Source of the DNA: Rhizobium sp. Q54
GTDB lineage: Bacteria; Pseudomonadota; Alphaproteobacteria; Rhizobiales; Xanthobacteraceae
Direction: 5' to 3'
Length of the DNA: 64,000 bases
Assembly (NCBI GenBank): GCA_945907045.1
Contig: CAMDSH010000018.1
Location: 1 to 64,000, forward strand
The notes under the pieces were generated by a model. The model was not told where the DNA came from and did not search any database. It saw nothing but the letters and a program-made list of their open reading frames with translations. Every line of letters starts with the position of its first letter. The stretch's first letter is position 1. The position numbers and the translations under genes were made by a program. Shown here piece after piece: positions 16,645 to 25,437 of this stretch.

Positions 16645-17286
16645 CTAGATGTCGAAAAACACCGTCTCGTTGCCACCCTGCACGCGAATGTCAAAGCGGT
16701 AAACGGTCTGGCCGCCTTTGCTTTCCTTGGCGGCGATCAAGGTTCCGCGCCGGTCGGCGGGAACCAGATTGAGGATCGGGTCGGCGGCGTTGGCGGTTTC
16801 ACCGGCGAAATACAGCCGCGTGTAGATCTGCCGGAGCATGCCGCGCGAGAAAATGCAGACCACGATGTGCGGCGCCTGCATCTTGCCGTTAGGGCCGGCC
16901 ACCGCGCCGGGTTTGATGGTTTCAAAACCGTAGACGCCGTTCTTGTCGGTGGCGGAGCGGCCAAAGCCCTTGAACGTCGCGTTCGGCAGTGCCTTGCCGT
17001 CGCGCGGATGCGCATAGCGCCCCTGTGAGTCCGCCTGCCAGATTTCGATCATGGCATCGTTCACCGGCATGCCGTCGCCGTCATAGACCGTGCCTTCGAT
17101 GCGAATGCGGTCACCGGAAGCGTCCGGCGTAATCAGATTGTCGCCGATGGTTTCCTTCCAGCTGTACTGACCGTTGGGGTCCCACTCGCAGCGGCCCTTC
17201 GGAGTCAGGCCGTAGGCGAAGAACGGTCCCACCGTCTGCGACGGAGTTATCCCAACTTCGATGTTCTGGTCTTTAAACTTCGTCAC
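16645..17286 (-). CDS. pcaG: Protocatechuate 3,4-dioxygenase alpha subunit
   Basis: A 213-residue non-iron-binding subunit of the intradiol dioxygenase that opens protocatechuate to 3-carboxy-cis,cis-muconate in the cytosol. The N-terminus GITPSQTVGPFFAYGL is the PcaG signature. The middle has the intradiol core (EGTVYDGDGMPVNDAMIEIWQADS, here split by family spacing), and the beta-subunit iron ligand positions are not conserved, as expected. The start is a GTG directly abutting the pcaH stop (TAG then GTG), so translation is coupled. It is the last gene of the catIJ-pcaF-pcaHG operon. The length is normal for the alpha subunit. Confidence 0.95.
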   Translation of the reverse strand: MTKFKDQNIEVGITPSQTVGPFFAYGLTPKGRCEWDPNGQYSWKETIGDNLITPDASGDRIRIEGTVYDGDGMPVNDAMIEIWQADSQGRYAHPRDGKALPNATFKGFGRSATDKNGVYGFETIKPGAVAGPNGKMQAPHIVVCIFSRGMLRQIYTRLYFAGETANAADPILNLVPADRRGTLIAAKESKGGQTVYRFDIRVQGGNETVFFDI

Positions 17287-17985
17287 CTAGTGCTCCATCG
17301 GGGTCTGTTCGCGCCCGCGCAAGACGACGTCGAAGCGGAAGCAGAGCGCCCAATCGGGAATAGTGTTCTCCAGATCGAAAGTCGCCACCATGCGCTGGCG
17401 TGCCTTCTCGTCCGTCACCGAATTGAAGATCGGATCGTACGGAAACAGATAGTCGCCGGGAAAATACATCTGCGTGACGAGGCGCGAGAGGAACGAGTGG
17501 CCGAAGAACGAGAAGTGGATGTGGTTCGGCCGCCAGGCGTTCTTGTGATTGCCCCACGGATAAGCTCCGGGCTTGACGGTGATGAAGCGGTAATAGCCTT
17601 CCTTGTCGGTCACCGTGCGGCCCGCGCCGGTAAAATTCGGGTCGAGCGGCGCCGGATGCTGATCGACGATGTGAACGTAGCGGCCGCAGGAATTCGCCTG
17701 CCACAGCTCCACCAGCACGTTCGGGAGCGGACGCTTGTCCTCGTCGAGAATGTGACCGTGCACGATGATGCGCTCGCCGAGCGGCTCGCCTTTGTGCTGC
17801 TTGGTAAGGTCGTTGTCGTTTTCCTGAATGGCGTCATGGCCATAGGCCGGCCCGGTCAATTCGGAGATCGTATGCGGCACGATGATCAGCGGCTTCGACG
17901 GCGAGCGCTTGATCGTGCTTTTGTATCCCGGGCTCAAATGCTTGGGATAAGCGCTGAGGCTTTCCTTGGGATAGACGAGCGACAT
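17287..17985 (-). CDS. pcaH: Protocatechuate 3,4-dioxygenase beta subunit
   Basis: The iron-carrying subunit of the dioxygenase, 232 residues from the ATG at 17985, which has GGGGAA upstream. Counting from that start, the four Fe(III) ligands are Y103 (in GRYVHIVDQ), Y142 (GAYPWGNH), H155 and H157 (RPNHIHFSFFG), all intact. The C-terminus (FDLENTIPDWALCFRFDVVLRG) is typical of PcaH. It works as a heterodimer with PcaG encoded immediately downstream. The longer frame (12 more residues) starts before the ribosome-binding site. It sits 41 bases after pcaF, and hydroxybenzoates from the neighbouring hydroxycinnamate cluster would funnel into this enzyme. Confidence 0.97.
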   Translation of the reverse strand: MSLVYPKESLSAYPKHLSPGYKSTIKRSPSKPLIIVPHTISELTGPAYGHDAIQENDNDLTKQHKGEPLGERIIVHGHILDEDKRPLPNVLVELWQANSCGRYVHIVDQHPAPLDPNFTGAGRTVTDKEGYYRFITVKPGAYPWGNHKNAWRPNHIHFSFFGHSFLSRLVTQMYFPGDYLFPYDPIFNSVTDEKARQRMVATFDLENTIPDWALCFRFDVVLRGREQTPMEH

Positions 17986-18026
17986 TGTTTTTCCCCGTAG
18001 TCCTTTTAGACGCACACTCAATCTTC

Positions 18027-19241
18027 TTAAGAGACGCGTTCAAGAGCAAGCGACACGCCCTGACCGACCCCGACGCACATGGTGGCAAGGCCGATCTTAC
18101 CATTCCGCGCGTGCAATCCGTGCGCCGCCGTCATCGCGAGGCGCGCGCCCGACATGCCGAGCGGATGGCCGAGCGCAATCGCGCCGCCGTGCGGATTGAC
18201 GTGTTCGGCGTCGTCGGCAAGACCCAACTGGCGCAAGCATGCTAGCGATTGCGAGGCGAAGGCTTCATTGATCTCGATCAAATCGAAGTCGCCGATCTTG
18301 AGCTTGAGGCGCTCCATTAATTTGCGAGTCGACGGCACCGGGCCGATGCCCATGATGCGCGGCGGCACCGCGGCCGACGCCATGCCGAGAATTTTCGCGC
18401 GCGGCGTCAAGCCATGCGCTTTCACGGCGGCCTCCGAGGCGAGGATCATGGCGGCAGCGCCGTCATTGACGCCGGACGCGTTGCCCGCCGTCACCGTGCC
18501 AGGATTGCGGAACGGGGTTTTCAGCTTGGCGAGCTGCTCCAGCGTGGTGTCGGGACGCGGATGCTCGTCCTTGTCGACGATGACGGGACCGGCTTTGCCA
18601 CCCGGCACTTCGACCGCGACGATCTCCTTGGCGAAATAACCCGCGGCGATCGCCTTGCCGGCGCGCTGCTGCGAGCGCAGCGCAAAAGCGTCCTGATCGG
18701 CGCGCGTCACCTGGAATTCCTCGGCGACGTTCTCGCCGGTCTCCGGCATCGCATCGACGCCGTATTGCTGCTTCATCAGCGGATTGATGAAGCGCCAGCC
18801 GATTGTCGTGTCGTAGATTTCCGCCTGACGCGAGAACGCTTCCTGCGCCTTGCCCTGCACGAACGGGGCGCGCGTCATCGATTCAACGCCGCCGGCGATG
18901 GCGAATTCCATTTCCCCGGCGCGGATCGCACGCGCCGCGGTGCCGACCGCATCGAGACCCGACGCGCACAGGCGATTGAGCGTCACGCCCGGAACGCTGG
19001 CGGGCAAACCGGCAAGGAGCAGCGCCATACGCGCGACGTTGCGGTTGTCCTCGCCGGCCTGATTGGCGCAGCCGAAAAATACATCGTCGAGCTTTTCCCA
19101 ATCGATCTTGGGATTGCGCTTCATCAGCGCTCTCACCGGAATGGTGGCGAGATCGTCGGTACGCACCTTTGCCAATGAGCCGCCGTAGCGCCCAATCGGC
19201 GTGCGCACCGCATCGCATAAAAATACATCCCGCGTTGCCAT
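18027..19241 (-). CDS. pcaF: 3-oxoadipyl-CoA thiolase
   Basis: A 404-residue thiolase. The acyl-accepting cysteine is in LNRLCASGLDAVG (near 90). The second active-site elements are NEAFASQ, GGAIALGHPLGMSGAR (His) and the C-terminal cysteine in TMCVGVGQG. The N-terminal DAVRTPIGRYGGSLAKVRTDD matches the beta-ketoadipyl-CoA thiolase group, and the operon position between the 3-oxoadipate CoA-transferase and protocatechuate dioxygenase genes supports the specific assignment. It cleaves 3-oxoadipyl-CoA to succinyl-CoA and acetyl-CoA. Its ATG follows the TAA of catJ with no gap (TAAATG). Confidence 0.95.
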   Translation of the reverse strand: MATRDVFLCDAVRTPIGRYGGSLAKVRTDDLATIPVRALMKRNPKIDWEKLDDVFFGCANQAGEDNRNVARMALLLAGLPASVPGVTLNRLCASGLDAVGTAARAIRAGEMEFAIAGGVESMTRAPFVQGKAQEAFSRQAEIYDTTIGWRFINPLMKQQYGVDAMPETGENVAEEFQVTRADQDAFALRSQQRAGKAIAAGYFAKEIVAVEVPGGKAGPVIVDKDEHPRPDTTLEQLAKLKTPFRNPGTVTAGNASGVNDGAAAMILASEAAVKAHGLTPRAKILGMASAAVPPRIMGIGPVPSTRKLMERLKLKIGDFDLIEINEAFASQSLACLRQLGLADDAEHVNPHGGAIALGHPLGMSGARLAMTAAHGLHARNGKIGLATMCVGVGQGVSLALERVS

Positions 19242-20015
19242 TTATGCCGCCTCGCCTTGGACGCGCGCCGTGCGCGCATGCAGATCGCGCAGCACTTCCA
19301 GTTCGCGCGCCGTCGGTGGCGGCGTTTCCGCGACCTTCGCCGCGTAGCGCACCTTCCAGCCCGTGTTTTCCTGAATCTGCTCGCGGGTGACGCCGGGGTG
19401 GATCGACACCACCGTCATTTCCTTCGTCTCCGGATCGGGCTCGAACATCGCCAGATCGGTAATGAGCCGCGTCGGGCCTTTGGTCTTGAGGCCGAGCTTG
19501 GCGCGGCTGTCGCCGCCTTGCGCGTGGCCGACGGAAGTCACGAAATCCAATTTGTCGACGAAACTTCTTTTGCCCTGCGCCATGATGATGAAAATCTCGC
19601 CGCAGGAAATGGCGATCTCCGGCGCGCCGCCGCCGCCGGGCAGGCGGACTTTCGGCTTGTCGTAGGGGCCGACCACTGTCGTGTTGAGATTGGCGAATTT
19701 ATCGATCTGCGCGCCGCCCAGAAAACCGATGCTGATGCGCCCGCCTTGCAGCCAGTAGCGGAACATTTCCGGCACCGACACGGTGGTGAGCGCGGTTTCG
19801 CACAATTCGCCGTCTCCGATGGAGAGCGGCAGCACGGTCGGCTTGGTGGCGAGCGTGCCCGACTCGTAAATCAGCGTAACGCCGGGCGCGTGAGAGAGTC
19901 GCGCCAGATTCGCCGCCGCCGACGGCATGCCGATTCCGACGAAGCAGACGTCCTCGTTTTTCAACGCGCGCGCCGCGGCAATCGTCATCATCTCGTTGGG
20001 CTTGTAATCGGCCAT
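19242..20015 (-). CDS. catJ: 3-oxoadipate CoA-transferase, beta subunit
   Basis: 257 residues, class I CoA-transferase B subunit. The catalytic glutamate lies in LIYESGTL (the E(N/S)G motif), preceded by the opening motif VCFVGIGMPS; glycine-rich LPGGGGAPEIAISC follows. The size and the ESG motif fit CatJ (Pseudomonas) rather than the shorter PcaJ. The start at 20015 is five bases after the CatI stop; a longer frame would overlap catI. It transfers CoA from succinyl-CoA to 3-oxoadipate together with the subunit encoded upstream. It might instead serve another dicarboxylate, but the pcaF/pcaHG context favours 3-oxoadipate. Confidence 0.9.
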   Translation of the reverse strand: MADYKPNEMMTIAAARALKNEDVCFVGIGMPSAAANLARLSHAPGVTLIYESGTLATKPTVLPLSIGDGELCETALTTVSVPEMFRYWLQGGRISIGFLGGAQIDKFANLNTTVVGPYDKPKVRLPGGGGAPEIAISCGEIFIIMAQGKRSFVDKLDFVTSVGHAQGGDSRAKLGLKTKGPTRLITDLAMFEPDPETKEMTVVSIHPGVTREQIQENTGWKVRYAAKVAETPPPTARELEVLRDLHARTARVQGEAA

Positions 20016-20020
20016 GTTCG

Positions 20021-20881
20021 TTACTCCGCCGCCGTGCGCATCTTGCGCGCATGCGCCGCAAAGGCGCCGGGGCTTTTTTCCAGCACGTTCGTTTTCATCC
20101 AGGCGAGGAACGAGTCGCGCTCGCGCGCGATGTTGTCCCACTCCTTGTAGAAGGCGTTGTTGCGCGGGTAATAGCCCTGCGCATAGGACGGAAATGCGCC
20201 GCCCGGCACTTCCGCGACATAGCCGATGGTCCAGCTCGGCAGGATTACCGCATTGAGGCTGCGCGGGCCGAAATCATCGACGATTTCTTCCACCGTGACG
20301 ATGGAGCGTTTGGCGGCGAGCACGGCTTCCTTCTGCACGCCGAGTACGCCTTCCAGCATGATGTTGCCGGCCTTGTCGGCGCGTTGCGCGTGAATGATGG
20401 CGACGTCCGGCCGGTGCGCGGGGATCGCAGCCAATTCCTCGCCAGTGAACGGGCATTTCACGCGCTTGATGTTGGGGTTCACTTTCGGCAGATCAGTGCC
20501 GATATAGCCGCGGAAGATCGCGCAGGGCAGCCCGGCGGCGCCCGCCTCGTAAGCGTTTGCCATCGCCGCGTGCGAATGTTCCTCGATGCCGAGCTTGTGC
20601 GGCCAGCCGTTCTCCACCGCGTCTCGAAAGCGGTGCAGCGAGCCGACGCCCGGATTGCCGCCCCAGGAGAACACCAGTTTATCGACACAACCCATGCCGA
20701 TGAGCTGGTCGTAAATCAGGTCCGGCGTCATCCTGATCAACGTCAGATGCTTGCGCCCCTGACGGATGATCTCGTGGCCCGCCGCATGCGGAATAAGATG
20801 GGTGAAACCTTCCATCGCCACCGTATCGCCGTCGTGGACGGCGGACTTCACGGCTTCGGCGAGTGACAGAATGCGCGCCAT
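20021..20881 (-). CDS. catI: 3-oxoadipate CoA-transferase, alpha subunit
   Basis: 286 residues from the ATG at 20881. This is the GctA/CatI-type alpha subunit, clearly longer than PcaI (about 230 residues). Visible features are the N-terminal DGDTVAMEGFTHLIPHAAGHE, the loop SWGGNPGVGSLHRFRD, and the conserved CPFTGEELAAIPA and DVAIIHAQRAD segments. An in-frame TTG eight codons upstream lacks a ribosome-binding site. It is the first gene of the minus-strand catIJ-pcaFHG operon. An 89-base divergent region (20882-20994) separates it from the plus-strand hydroxycinnamate genes, so both promoters are close together there. Confidence 0.9.
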   Translation of the reverse strand: MARILSLAEAVKSAVHDGDTVAMEGFTHLIPHAAGHEIIRQGRKHLTLIRMTPDLIYDQLIGMGCVDKLVFSWGGNPGVGSLHRFRDAVENGWPHKLGIEEHSHAAMANAYEAGAAGLPCAIFRGYIGTDLPKVNPNIKRVKCPFTGEELAAIPAHRPDVAIIHAQRADKAGNIMLEGVLGVQKEAVLAAKRSIVTVEEIVDDFGPRSLNAVILPSWTIGYVAEVPGGAFPSYAQGYYPRNNAFYKEWDNIARERDSFLAWMKTNVLEKSPGAFAAHARKMRTAAE

Positions 20882-20994
20882 TCGAACTGCTTCCCGGTTG
20901 CGCAAATGTATTTACGGCCCGTCACCTAAAGGGTCAAATGGGCTGACGCAACCAAGGCCAAGCGCTAAAGCCCATATCTTATCAGGCATCGTCC

Positions 20995-21447
20995 ATGCTC
21001 TCAGCGCAGCCTATTTTCACAATCCACGCCGAGCTTGCGGAAATCCTGCATTTTGGCCACACGCCGATGGGCGAGCGCCGCGTCGTCAATATCCTTGGTG
21101 GGCGCGTGGAGGGGCCGAAGCTGAAAGGCCGCATCCTGCCGGGCGGCGCCGACTGGCAGATCGTCCGCGCCGATGGCGTCACCAGTATCGAAGCGCGATA
21201 CAGCATCGAGAGCGAGGACGGCGCGCACATCCTGGTGACGAGCGAGGGTTTGCGTCACGGACCCGCCGATGTCATGGACAAGCTTGGCCGGGGTGAAATT
21301 GTCGATCCAAAGCTTTATTACTTCCGCACCGTGATGCGGTTCGAGACCGCCGACCCTTCGGCCAGCTGGCTAAATCGCATTCTGGCGCTGGTGCGCGGAG
21401 TACGCGAACCTCGCGCAGTGCGGCTGGAAGTACACGAGGTCATGTAA
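20995..21447 (+). CDS. DUF3237-family protein
   Basis: A 150-residue small cytosolic protein of the DUF3237 beta-barrel family. The family pattern is visible in GERRVVNILGGRVEGPKLKG, LPGGADWQIVRADGV and the tail LYYFRTVMRFET followed by WLNR. The biochemical role of DUF3237 is unknown; members often sit among aromatic or CoA-thioester catabolism genes. The ATG abuts the divergent promoter region, and its TAA is directly followed by the ATG of the crotonase gene (no gap), which suggests a functional link to that enzyme. No signal peptide or membrane segment is seen. Confidence 0.85.
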   Translation: MLSAQPIFTIHAELAEILHFGHTPMGERRVVNILGGRVEGPKLKGRILPGGADWQIVRADGVTSIEARYSIESEDGAHILVTSEGLRHGPADVMDKLGRGEIVDPKLYYFRTVMRFETADPSASWLNRILALVRGVREPRAVRLEVHEVM

Positions 21448-22251
21448 ATGTCGTCAGCCAAAGTTGTCTTCAAGATGGACCTGCCCTCGTCGCTCAAGGC
21501 CGAGCGGCAAGGCGACGTCGCCATCCTGCGGCTCGCGCGCAGCGAAAAGCGCAACGCGTTGGACGATGAATCCATCCTCGGCATTGAAACTTTTTTTACT
21601 TCGCTGCCCGGCGACATCAAATCGGTGCTTCTGGTTGGCGAGGGCGAGCATTTTTCCGCCGGGCTCGATCTGAGCGAGTTGAAAGAGCGCGACATCGCGC
21701 AAGGCATCGAACATTCCGGCATGTGGCATCGCGCCTTCGAGCACATCCAGTTCGGCAAGGTGCCGGTGGTTGCCGTGCTGCACGGCGCGGTGGTCGGCGG
21801 CGGGCTGGAACTGGCGGCGGCGGCGCATGTGCGCGTCGCCGAGCGCTCGGCCTTCTATGCGCTCCCCGAGGGAAGCCGCGGCATTTATGTCGGCGGCGGC
21901 GGCTCAGTGCGGCTGCCGCGGCTGATCGGCGTCGCCCGCATGATGGACATGATGCTCACTGGGCGCACTTACTCGGCGGAAGAAGGCCACGCCATGGGCC
22001 TCTCGACATATCTGGTTGACGACGGCGCGGGTTTCGCCAAGGGGCTGGAGCTGGCGCAGCACATCGCGACCAATGCGCCGCTCACGAACTTCGCCATCAT
22101 GCACGTGCTCCCGCGCATTGCGGAGAGCGATCCGGCCAGCGGCTACGCGATGGAATCTCTCATCGCCGCGCTGGCGCAGGCCGACGGCGAAGCCAAATCG
22201 CGGCTGAAAGCCTTCCTGGAGAAGCGCGCGCCGAAGGTGACGCGCCCTTGA
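21448..22251 (+). CDS. Crotonase-family enoyl-CoA hydratase
   Basis: 267 residues with the crotonase fold: the first oxyanion loop HFSAGLDLSEL (near 70), the second GAVVGGGLELAAAAHVRVAE (near 110) and the catalytic-glutamate region YALPEGSRGIYVGGGGSVRLP. It lies between DUF3237 and a feruloyl-CoA synthase, so the expected substrate is a hydroxycinnamoyl-CoA. The Pseudomonas hydroxycinnamoyl-CoA hydratase-lyase hallmark (an AWTAGMDLKEYF-like segment) is not present. Simple hydration to the 3-hydroxyacyl-CoA, followed by SDR oxidation and thiolysis by the neighbouring enzymes, therefore fits better than retro-aldol cleavage to vanillin. The C-terminus (KAFLEKRAPKV) is normal. Confidence 0.88.
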   Translation: MSSAKVVFKMDLPSSLKAERQGDVAILRLARSEKRNALDDESILGIETFFTSLPGDIKSVLLVGEGEHFSAGLDLSELKERDIAQGIEHSGMWHRAFEHIQFGKVPVVAVLHGAVVGGGLELAAAAHVRVAERSAFYALPEGSRGIYVGGGGSVRLPRLIGVARMMDMMLTGRTYSAEEGHAMGLSTYLVDDGAGFAKGLELAQHIATNAPLTNFAIMHVLPRIAESDPASGYAMESLIAALAQADGEAKSRLKAFLEKRAPKVTRP

Positions 22252-22277
22252 CGGCGGGGCGCGGTCCAGCCGTTAAT

Positions 22278-22292
22278 GTTGTCGAGGACAAC
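22278..22292. promoter_or_regulatory. Inverted repeat before the feruloyl-CoA synthase gene
   Basis: GTTGTC-GAG-GACAAC is a perfect 6-3-6 repeat in the 61-base gap between the crotonase stop and the synthase ATG, 20 bases before the latter. It shares the GTTG...CAAC core with the two candidate MarR operators further along, but with a spacing of seven instead of six. It may be a weaker site for the same regulator; this is inference. Confidence 0.4.
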
Positions 22293-22312
22293 TAATTTAG
22301 CGCCGGGGTTGC

Positions 22313-24196
22313 ATGCCGGGTTCCGTGCGTGAGGTTCGCCAGAGCAAGACCGCGCCGCTGCGCGCGGTGCGGCTTGGCCTGTTCGATGCCGTGCTCGACC
22401 GCCGGGCGGGCGGCGACATCCATATCCGTACCTCGCAACCGCTTGGGCCCTATCCAAACAAGCTGACCGAGCGGCTGGAACACTGGGCGAAGGCGGCGCC
22501 GGAGCGCGTGTTCCTCGCGCAGCGCGATGCCACCGGCGCATGGCGCACGCTCTCTTATTCGCAGGTGCTGCGCGAAGTGCGCCGCATCGGGCAAGCGCTG
22601 CTCAACCGCGATCTGTCGCCCGAGCGCCCAATCGCGATCATTTCCGGCAACGACATCGAGCACGCGCTGCTCGCACTCGCCGCGCAATATGTCGGAATTC
22701 CCTACGCGCCGATCTCGGCGGCCTATTCGCTGATGTCGAGCGATTTCGGCAAGCTTCGTTACATTCTCGATCTGCTCACGCCAGGTCTGGTGTTTGCCAA
22801 TGATGGGGCTGCGTTTGCGCGCGCCATCGAAGCTGTCGTGCCGGTGAATATCGAATTCGCCGTGGCGCGCAATCCATTGTCCTCGCGCAAGACGACGATG
22901 TTCGCGGATTTGGCCGCGGAACCAACGAAAGCGGTCGATGCCGCGCATAGCAAAGTCGGCCCCGACAGCATCGCGAAAATTCTTTTCACCTCGGGTTCGA
23001 CCGGACAGCCGAAGGGCGTCATCAACACCCACCGCATGCTGTGCTCGAACCAGGCCATGATCGCCGCGGGATTTGCTTTCGTGCGCGAGGAGCCGCCGGT
23101 GGTCGTCGACTGGTTGCCGTGGAGCCACACCTTCGGCAGCAATCACAATTTTGGGCTGGTGCTCGATAATGGCGGCTCGCTCTATATCGACGACGGCAAC
23201 CCGACGCCGGCGGGCATCGCCAAGACCGCCCGCAATCTGCGCGAGATCGCGCCGACGATTTATTTCAACGTGCCGAAAGGTTTCGAGGCGCTGGTGGCGC
23301 ATTTCCGCGCCGACGAGCAGCTGCGTAAAAACTTTTTCAGCAAGCTGAAAGTTCTTTTCTATGCCGGCGCCGGTTTGGCGCAGAGCACATGGGACGATCT
23401 CACCCAGCTCGCTGTCGAGACCACCGACGAGCGCATTATTTTTCTCTCCTCATTAGGTTCGACCGAGACCGCGCCGATGGCGCTCGCCTGCACCTGGGAT
23501 TTCGACCGTCCCGGAAATATCGGGCTGCCCGCGCCCGGCGTCGAACTCAAGCTGGTGCCGAACGAAGGCAAGCTGGAAGCGCGCTTGCGCGGCCCGCACA
23601 TCACGCCCGGTTACTGGCGGCAGGATCAGCTCACGCGCGAGGCATTCGACGCGGAAGGTTTCTACAAATTGGGAGACGCACTCAAATTCGTCGATGCCGC
23701 CGATCCGGGCAAAGGCCTGCTGTTCGACGGTCGGCTGGCGGAAGATTACAAACTCGCGACCGGCACGTGGGTCAGCGTCGGGCCGCTGCGCGCCAAATTC
23801 ATCGATCATTTCGCGCCGCATGTGCGTGACGTGGTGTTCGCCGGCATAGACCGCGACGACATCGCGGTGCTGGTGTTCCCCGACATCGAGGCCTGCCGCA
23901 AACTGTGCCCCGATCTGCCCGCGAGCGCCGCGCCGGTCACCTTGCTCAACGACGTGCGCGTGCGCGCGCATTTCGCCGCGCTACTCGGCAAACTGGCGCA
24001 GCAGAACCCCGGCAGCTCGACGCGCATATGCCGCGCGATATTGCTCGAAGAATTGCCGTCGATGGACAAAGGCGAAATGACCGACAAGGGCTCGATCAAC
24101 CAGCGCGCGGTCCTGAACAATCGCGCCGGGCTGGTTGACGAGCTCTATGCCAAGACGCTATCGCCGCGCATCATCGCCATCGAGGAACAAGCGTGA
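22313..24196 (+). CDS. Feruloyl-CoA synthase (ANL-family CoA ligase)
   Basis: A 627-residue ATP-dependent CoA ligase. The adenylate P-loop FTSGSTGQPKGVINTH lies near residue 222 (from ATG 22313). Other features are the A5-like LGSTETAPMAL, a YKLGDAL hinge region, and the FDGRLAEDYKLATGTWV motif that feruloyl-CoA synthases carry in place of the usual GR(x)KD segment. The size and this C-terminal motif match FerA/Fcs type proteins rather than 4-coumarate ligases of the plant type. It activates ferulate, p-coumarate or caffeate to the CoA ester. Its stop overlaps the thiolase start (GTGA), so the products are coupled. The ribosome-binding site is GGGG. Confidence 0.9.
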   Translation: MPGSVREVRQSKTAPLRAVRLGLFDAVLDRRAGGDIHIRTSQPLGPYPNKLTERLEHWAKAAPERVFLAQRDATGAWRTLSYSQVLREVRRIGQALLNRDLSPERPIAIISGNDIEHALLALAAQYVGIPYAPISAAYSLMSSDFGKLRYILDLLTPGLVFANDGAAFARAIEAVVPVNIEFAVARNPLSSRKTTMFADLAAEPTKAVDAAHSKVGPDSIAKILFTSGSTGQPKGVINTHRMLCSNQAMIAAGFAFVREEPPVVVDWLPWSHTFGSNHNFGLVLDNGGSLYIDDGNPTPAGIAKTARNLREIAPTIYFNVPKGFEALVAHFRADEQLRKNFFSKLKVLFYAGAGLAQSTWDDLTQLAVETTDERIIFLSSLGSTETAPMALACTWDFDRPGNIGLPAPGVELKLVPNEGKLEARLRGPHITPGYWRQDQLTREAFDAEGFYKLGDALKFVDAADPGKGLLFDGRLAEDYKLATGTWVSVGPLRAKFIDHFAPHVRDVVFAGIDRDDIAVLVFPDIEACRKLCPDLPASAAPVTLLNDVRVRAHFAALLGKLAQQNPGSSTRICRAILLEELPSMDKGEMTDKGSINQRAVLNNRAGLVDELYAKTLSPRIIAIEEQA

Positions 24197-25437
24197 GCAA
24201 AAACGGCAAAGCAGGTCTCGCCGCGAGTTTCGAGGACGCCTGGCTGATCGACGGCGTGCGCACGCCGTTCGCGGATTACAACGGCCCGCTGGCGTCGGTG
24301 TCTCCCATCGATCTCGGCATCAAGGCCGCGCGCGAGGCGCTCAAGCGCGCCAACGCAAAGTCGGCCGACGTTGGCACCGTGATCGCGGGCTCGATGGCGC
24401 AGGCGAGTTTCGACGCCTACATGCTGCCGCGCCACATCGGGCTTTATGCCGGCGTGCCGGTGGAAGTACCGGCGCATCAGGTGCAGCGCGTATGCGGCAC
24501 CGGCATCGAAGTGGTGATGCAGGCGGCGGACGCCGTCTCGCTGGGACGCGCCGAGCTTGCGCTCTGCGTCGGCACGGAATCCATGAGCCGCAATCCGGTC
24601 GCGGCTTATTCCCACCGTGGCGGCTTCCGCATGGGGCAGATCGAGTTCAAGGATTTTCTCTGGGAAGCGCTGAACGACCCCGCGGCGGAAGTGAGCATGG
24701 GCGACACCGCGGAAAATCTGGCGCGGCAATACCAGATCACGCGGCAGGACGTGGACGCTTACGCCGCGCGAAGTTTCGAGCGCGCGGTGGCGGCGCAGAA
24801 GAGCGGATTCTTGGGCGGCGAAATCGCGCCGGTGACGAGCGAGACCTTCGAGCGCGAGGGACTTAAAGCGCGTGGCATCAAGATCAAGGAAAGCGAAGTC
24901 GCCACCGACACGCACATCCGGCCTTCAACAGCCGACCAACTGGCGAAGATCAAGCCGGCCTTCGGCGGCGTGCAGACCGGCGGCAATTCCTCCGCCATCG
25001 TTGATGGCGCCGCGGCGGTGCTGATCGGTTCATCGGACTACGTAAAAAAGAACGGCCATGCGCCGCTCGCGCGCATTCTAGCCGGCGCCGCCGTCGGCGT
25101 GCCGCCGGAAATCATGGGCATCGGGCCGGTGCCAGCGATCAAGGCGGTGCTGGAGAGCGCCGGATTGAAACTTTCCGACATCGATCGCTTCGAGATCAAC
25201 GAGGCGTTCGGCGCGCAGGTGATGGCATGCGCGCGCGAACTCGGTCTCGATGAGGGCAAGCTTAACGTCAACGGCGGCGCCATCGCCATCGGGCATCCAT
25301 TGGGGGCAACCGGCATCCGGCTAGCGCTCACGCTCGCGCGTGAACTCAAGCGCTCGGGCGGGCGCTATGGTATCGCTTCCGCCTGCATCGGCGGCGGGCA
25401 GGGAATTGCGCTGTTGATCGAAAACACGAGCGCATGA
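24193..25437 (+). CDS. Thiolase / acetyl-CoA acetyltransferase
   Basis: 414 residues with the nucleophilic cysteine in QVQRVCGTGIEVVMQ (near residue 101), then NEAFGAQ, GGAIAIGHPLGATG (His) and the C-terminal ASACIGGGQG cysteine. The start is a GTG whose last two bases overlap the ligase stop (GTGA), indicating translational coupling. In this cluster it would thiolytically remove acetyl-CoA from a 3-oxo-3-arylpropionyl-CoA, leaving the aroyl-CoA. The last codons and the stop lie inside a dispersed palindromic element (25434-25474). Compared with pcaF it is a different thiolase subtype, without the FASQ motif. Confidence 0.9.
   Translation: MSKNGKAGLAASFEDAWLIDGVRTPFADYNGPLASVSPIDLGIKAAREALKRANAKSADVGTVIAGSMAQASFDAYMLPRHIGLYAGVPVEVPAHQVQRVCGTGIEVVMQAADAVSLGRAELALCVGTESMSRNPVAAYSHRGGFRMGQIEFKDFLWEALNDPAAEVSMGDTAENLARQYQITRQDVDAYAARSFERAVAAQKSGFLGGEIAPVTSETFEREGLKARGIKIKESEVATDTHIRPSTADQLAKIKPAFGGVQTGGNSSAIVDGAAAVLIGSSDYVKKNGHAPLARILAGAAVGVPPEIMGIGPVPAIKAVLESAGLKLSDIDRFEINEAFGAQVMACARELGLDEGKLNVNGGAIAIGHPLGATGIRLALTLARELKRSGGRYGIASACIGGGQGIALLIENTSA

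Noticed and set aside
16440-16694. 84-residue gene at the pcaG end
   Set aside because: It starts inside pcaG without a ribosome-binding site; kept only as a possible remnant in the gap entry.
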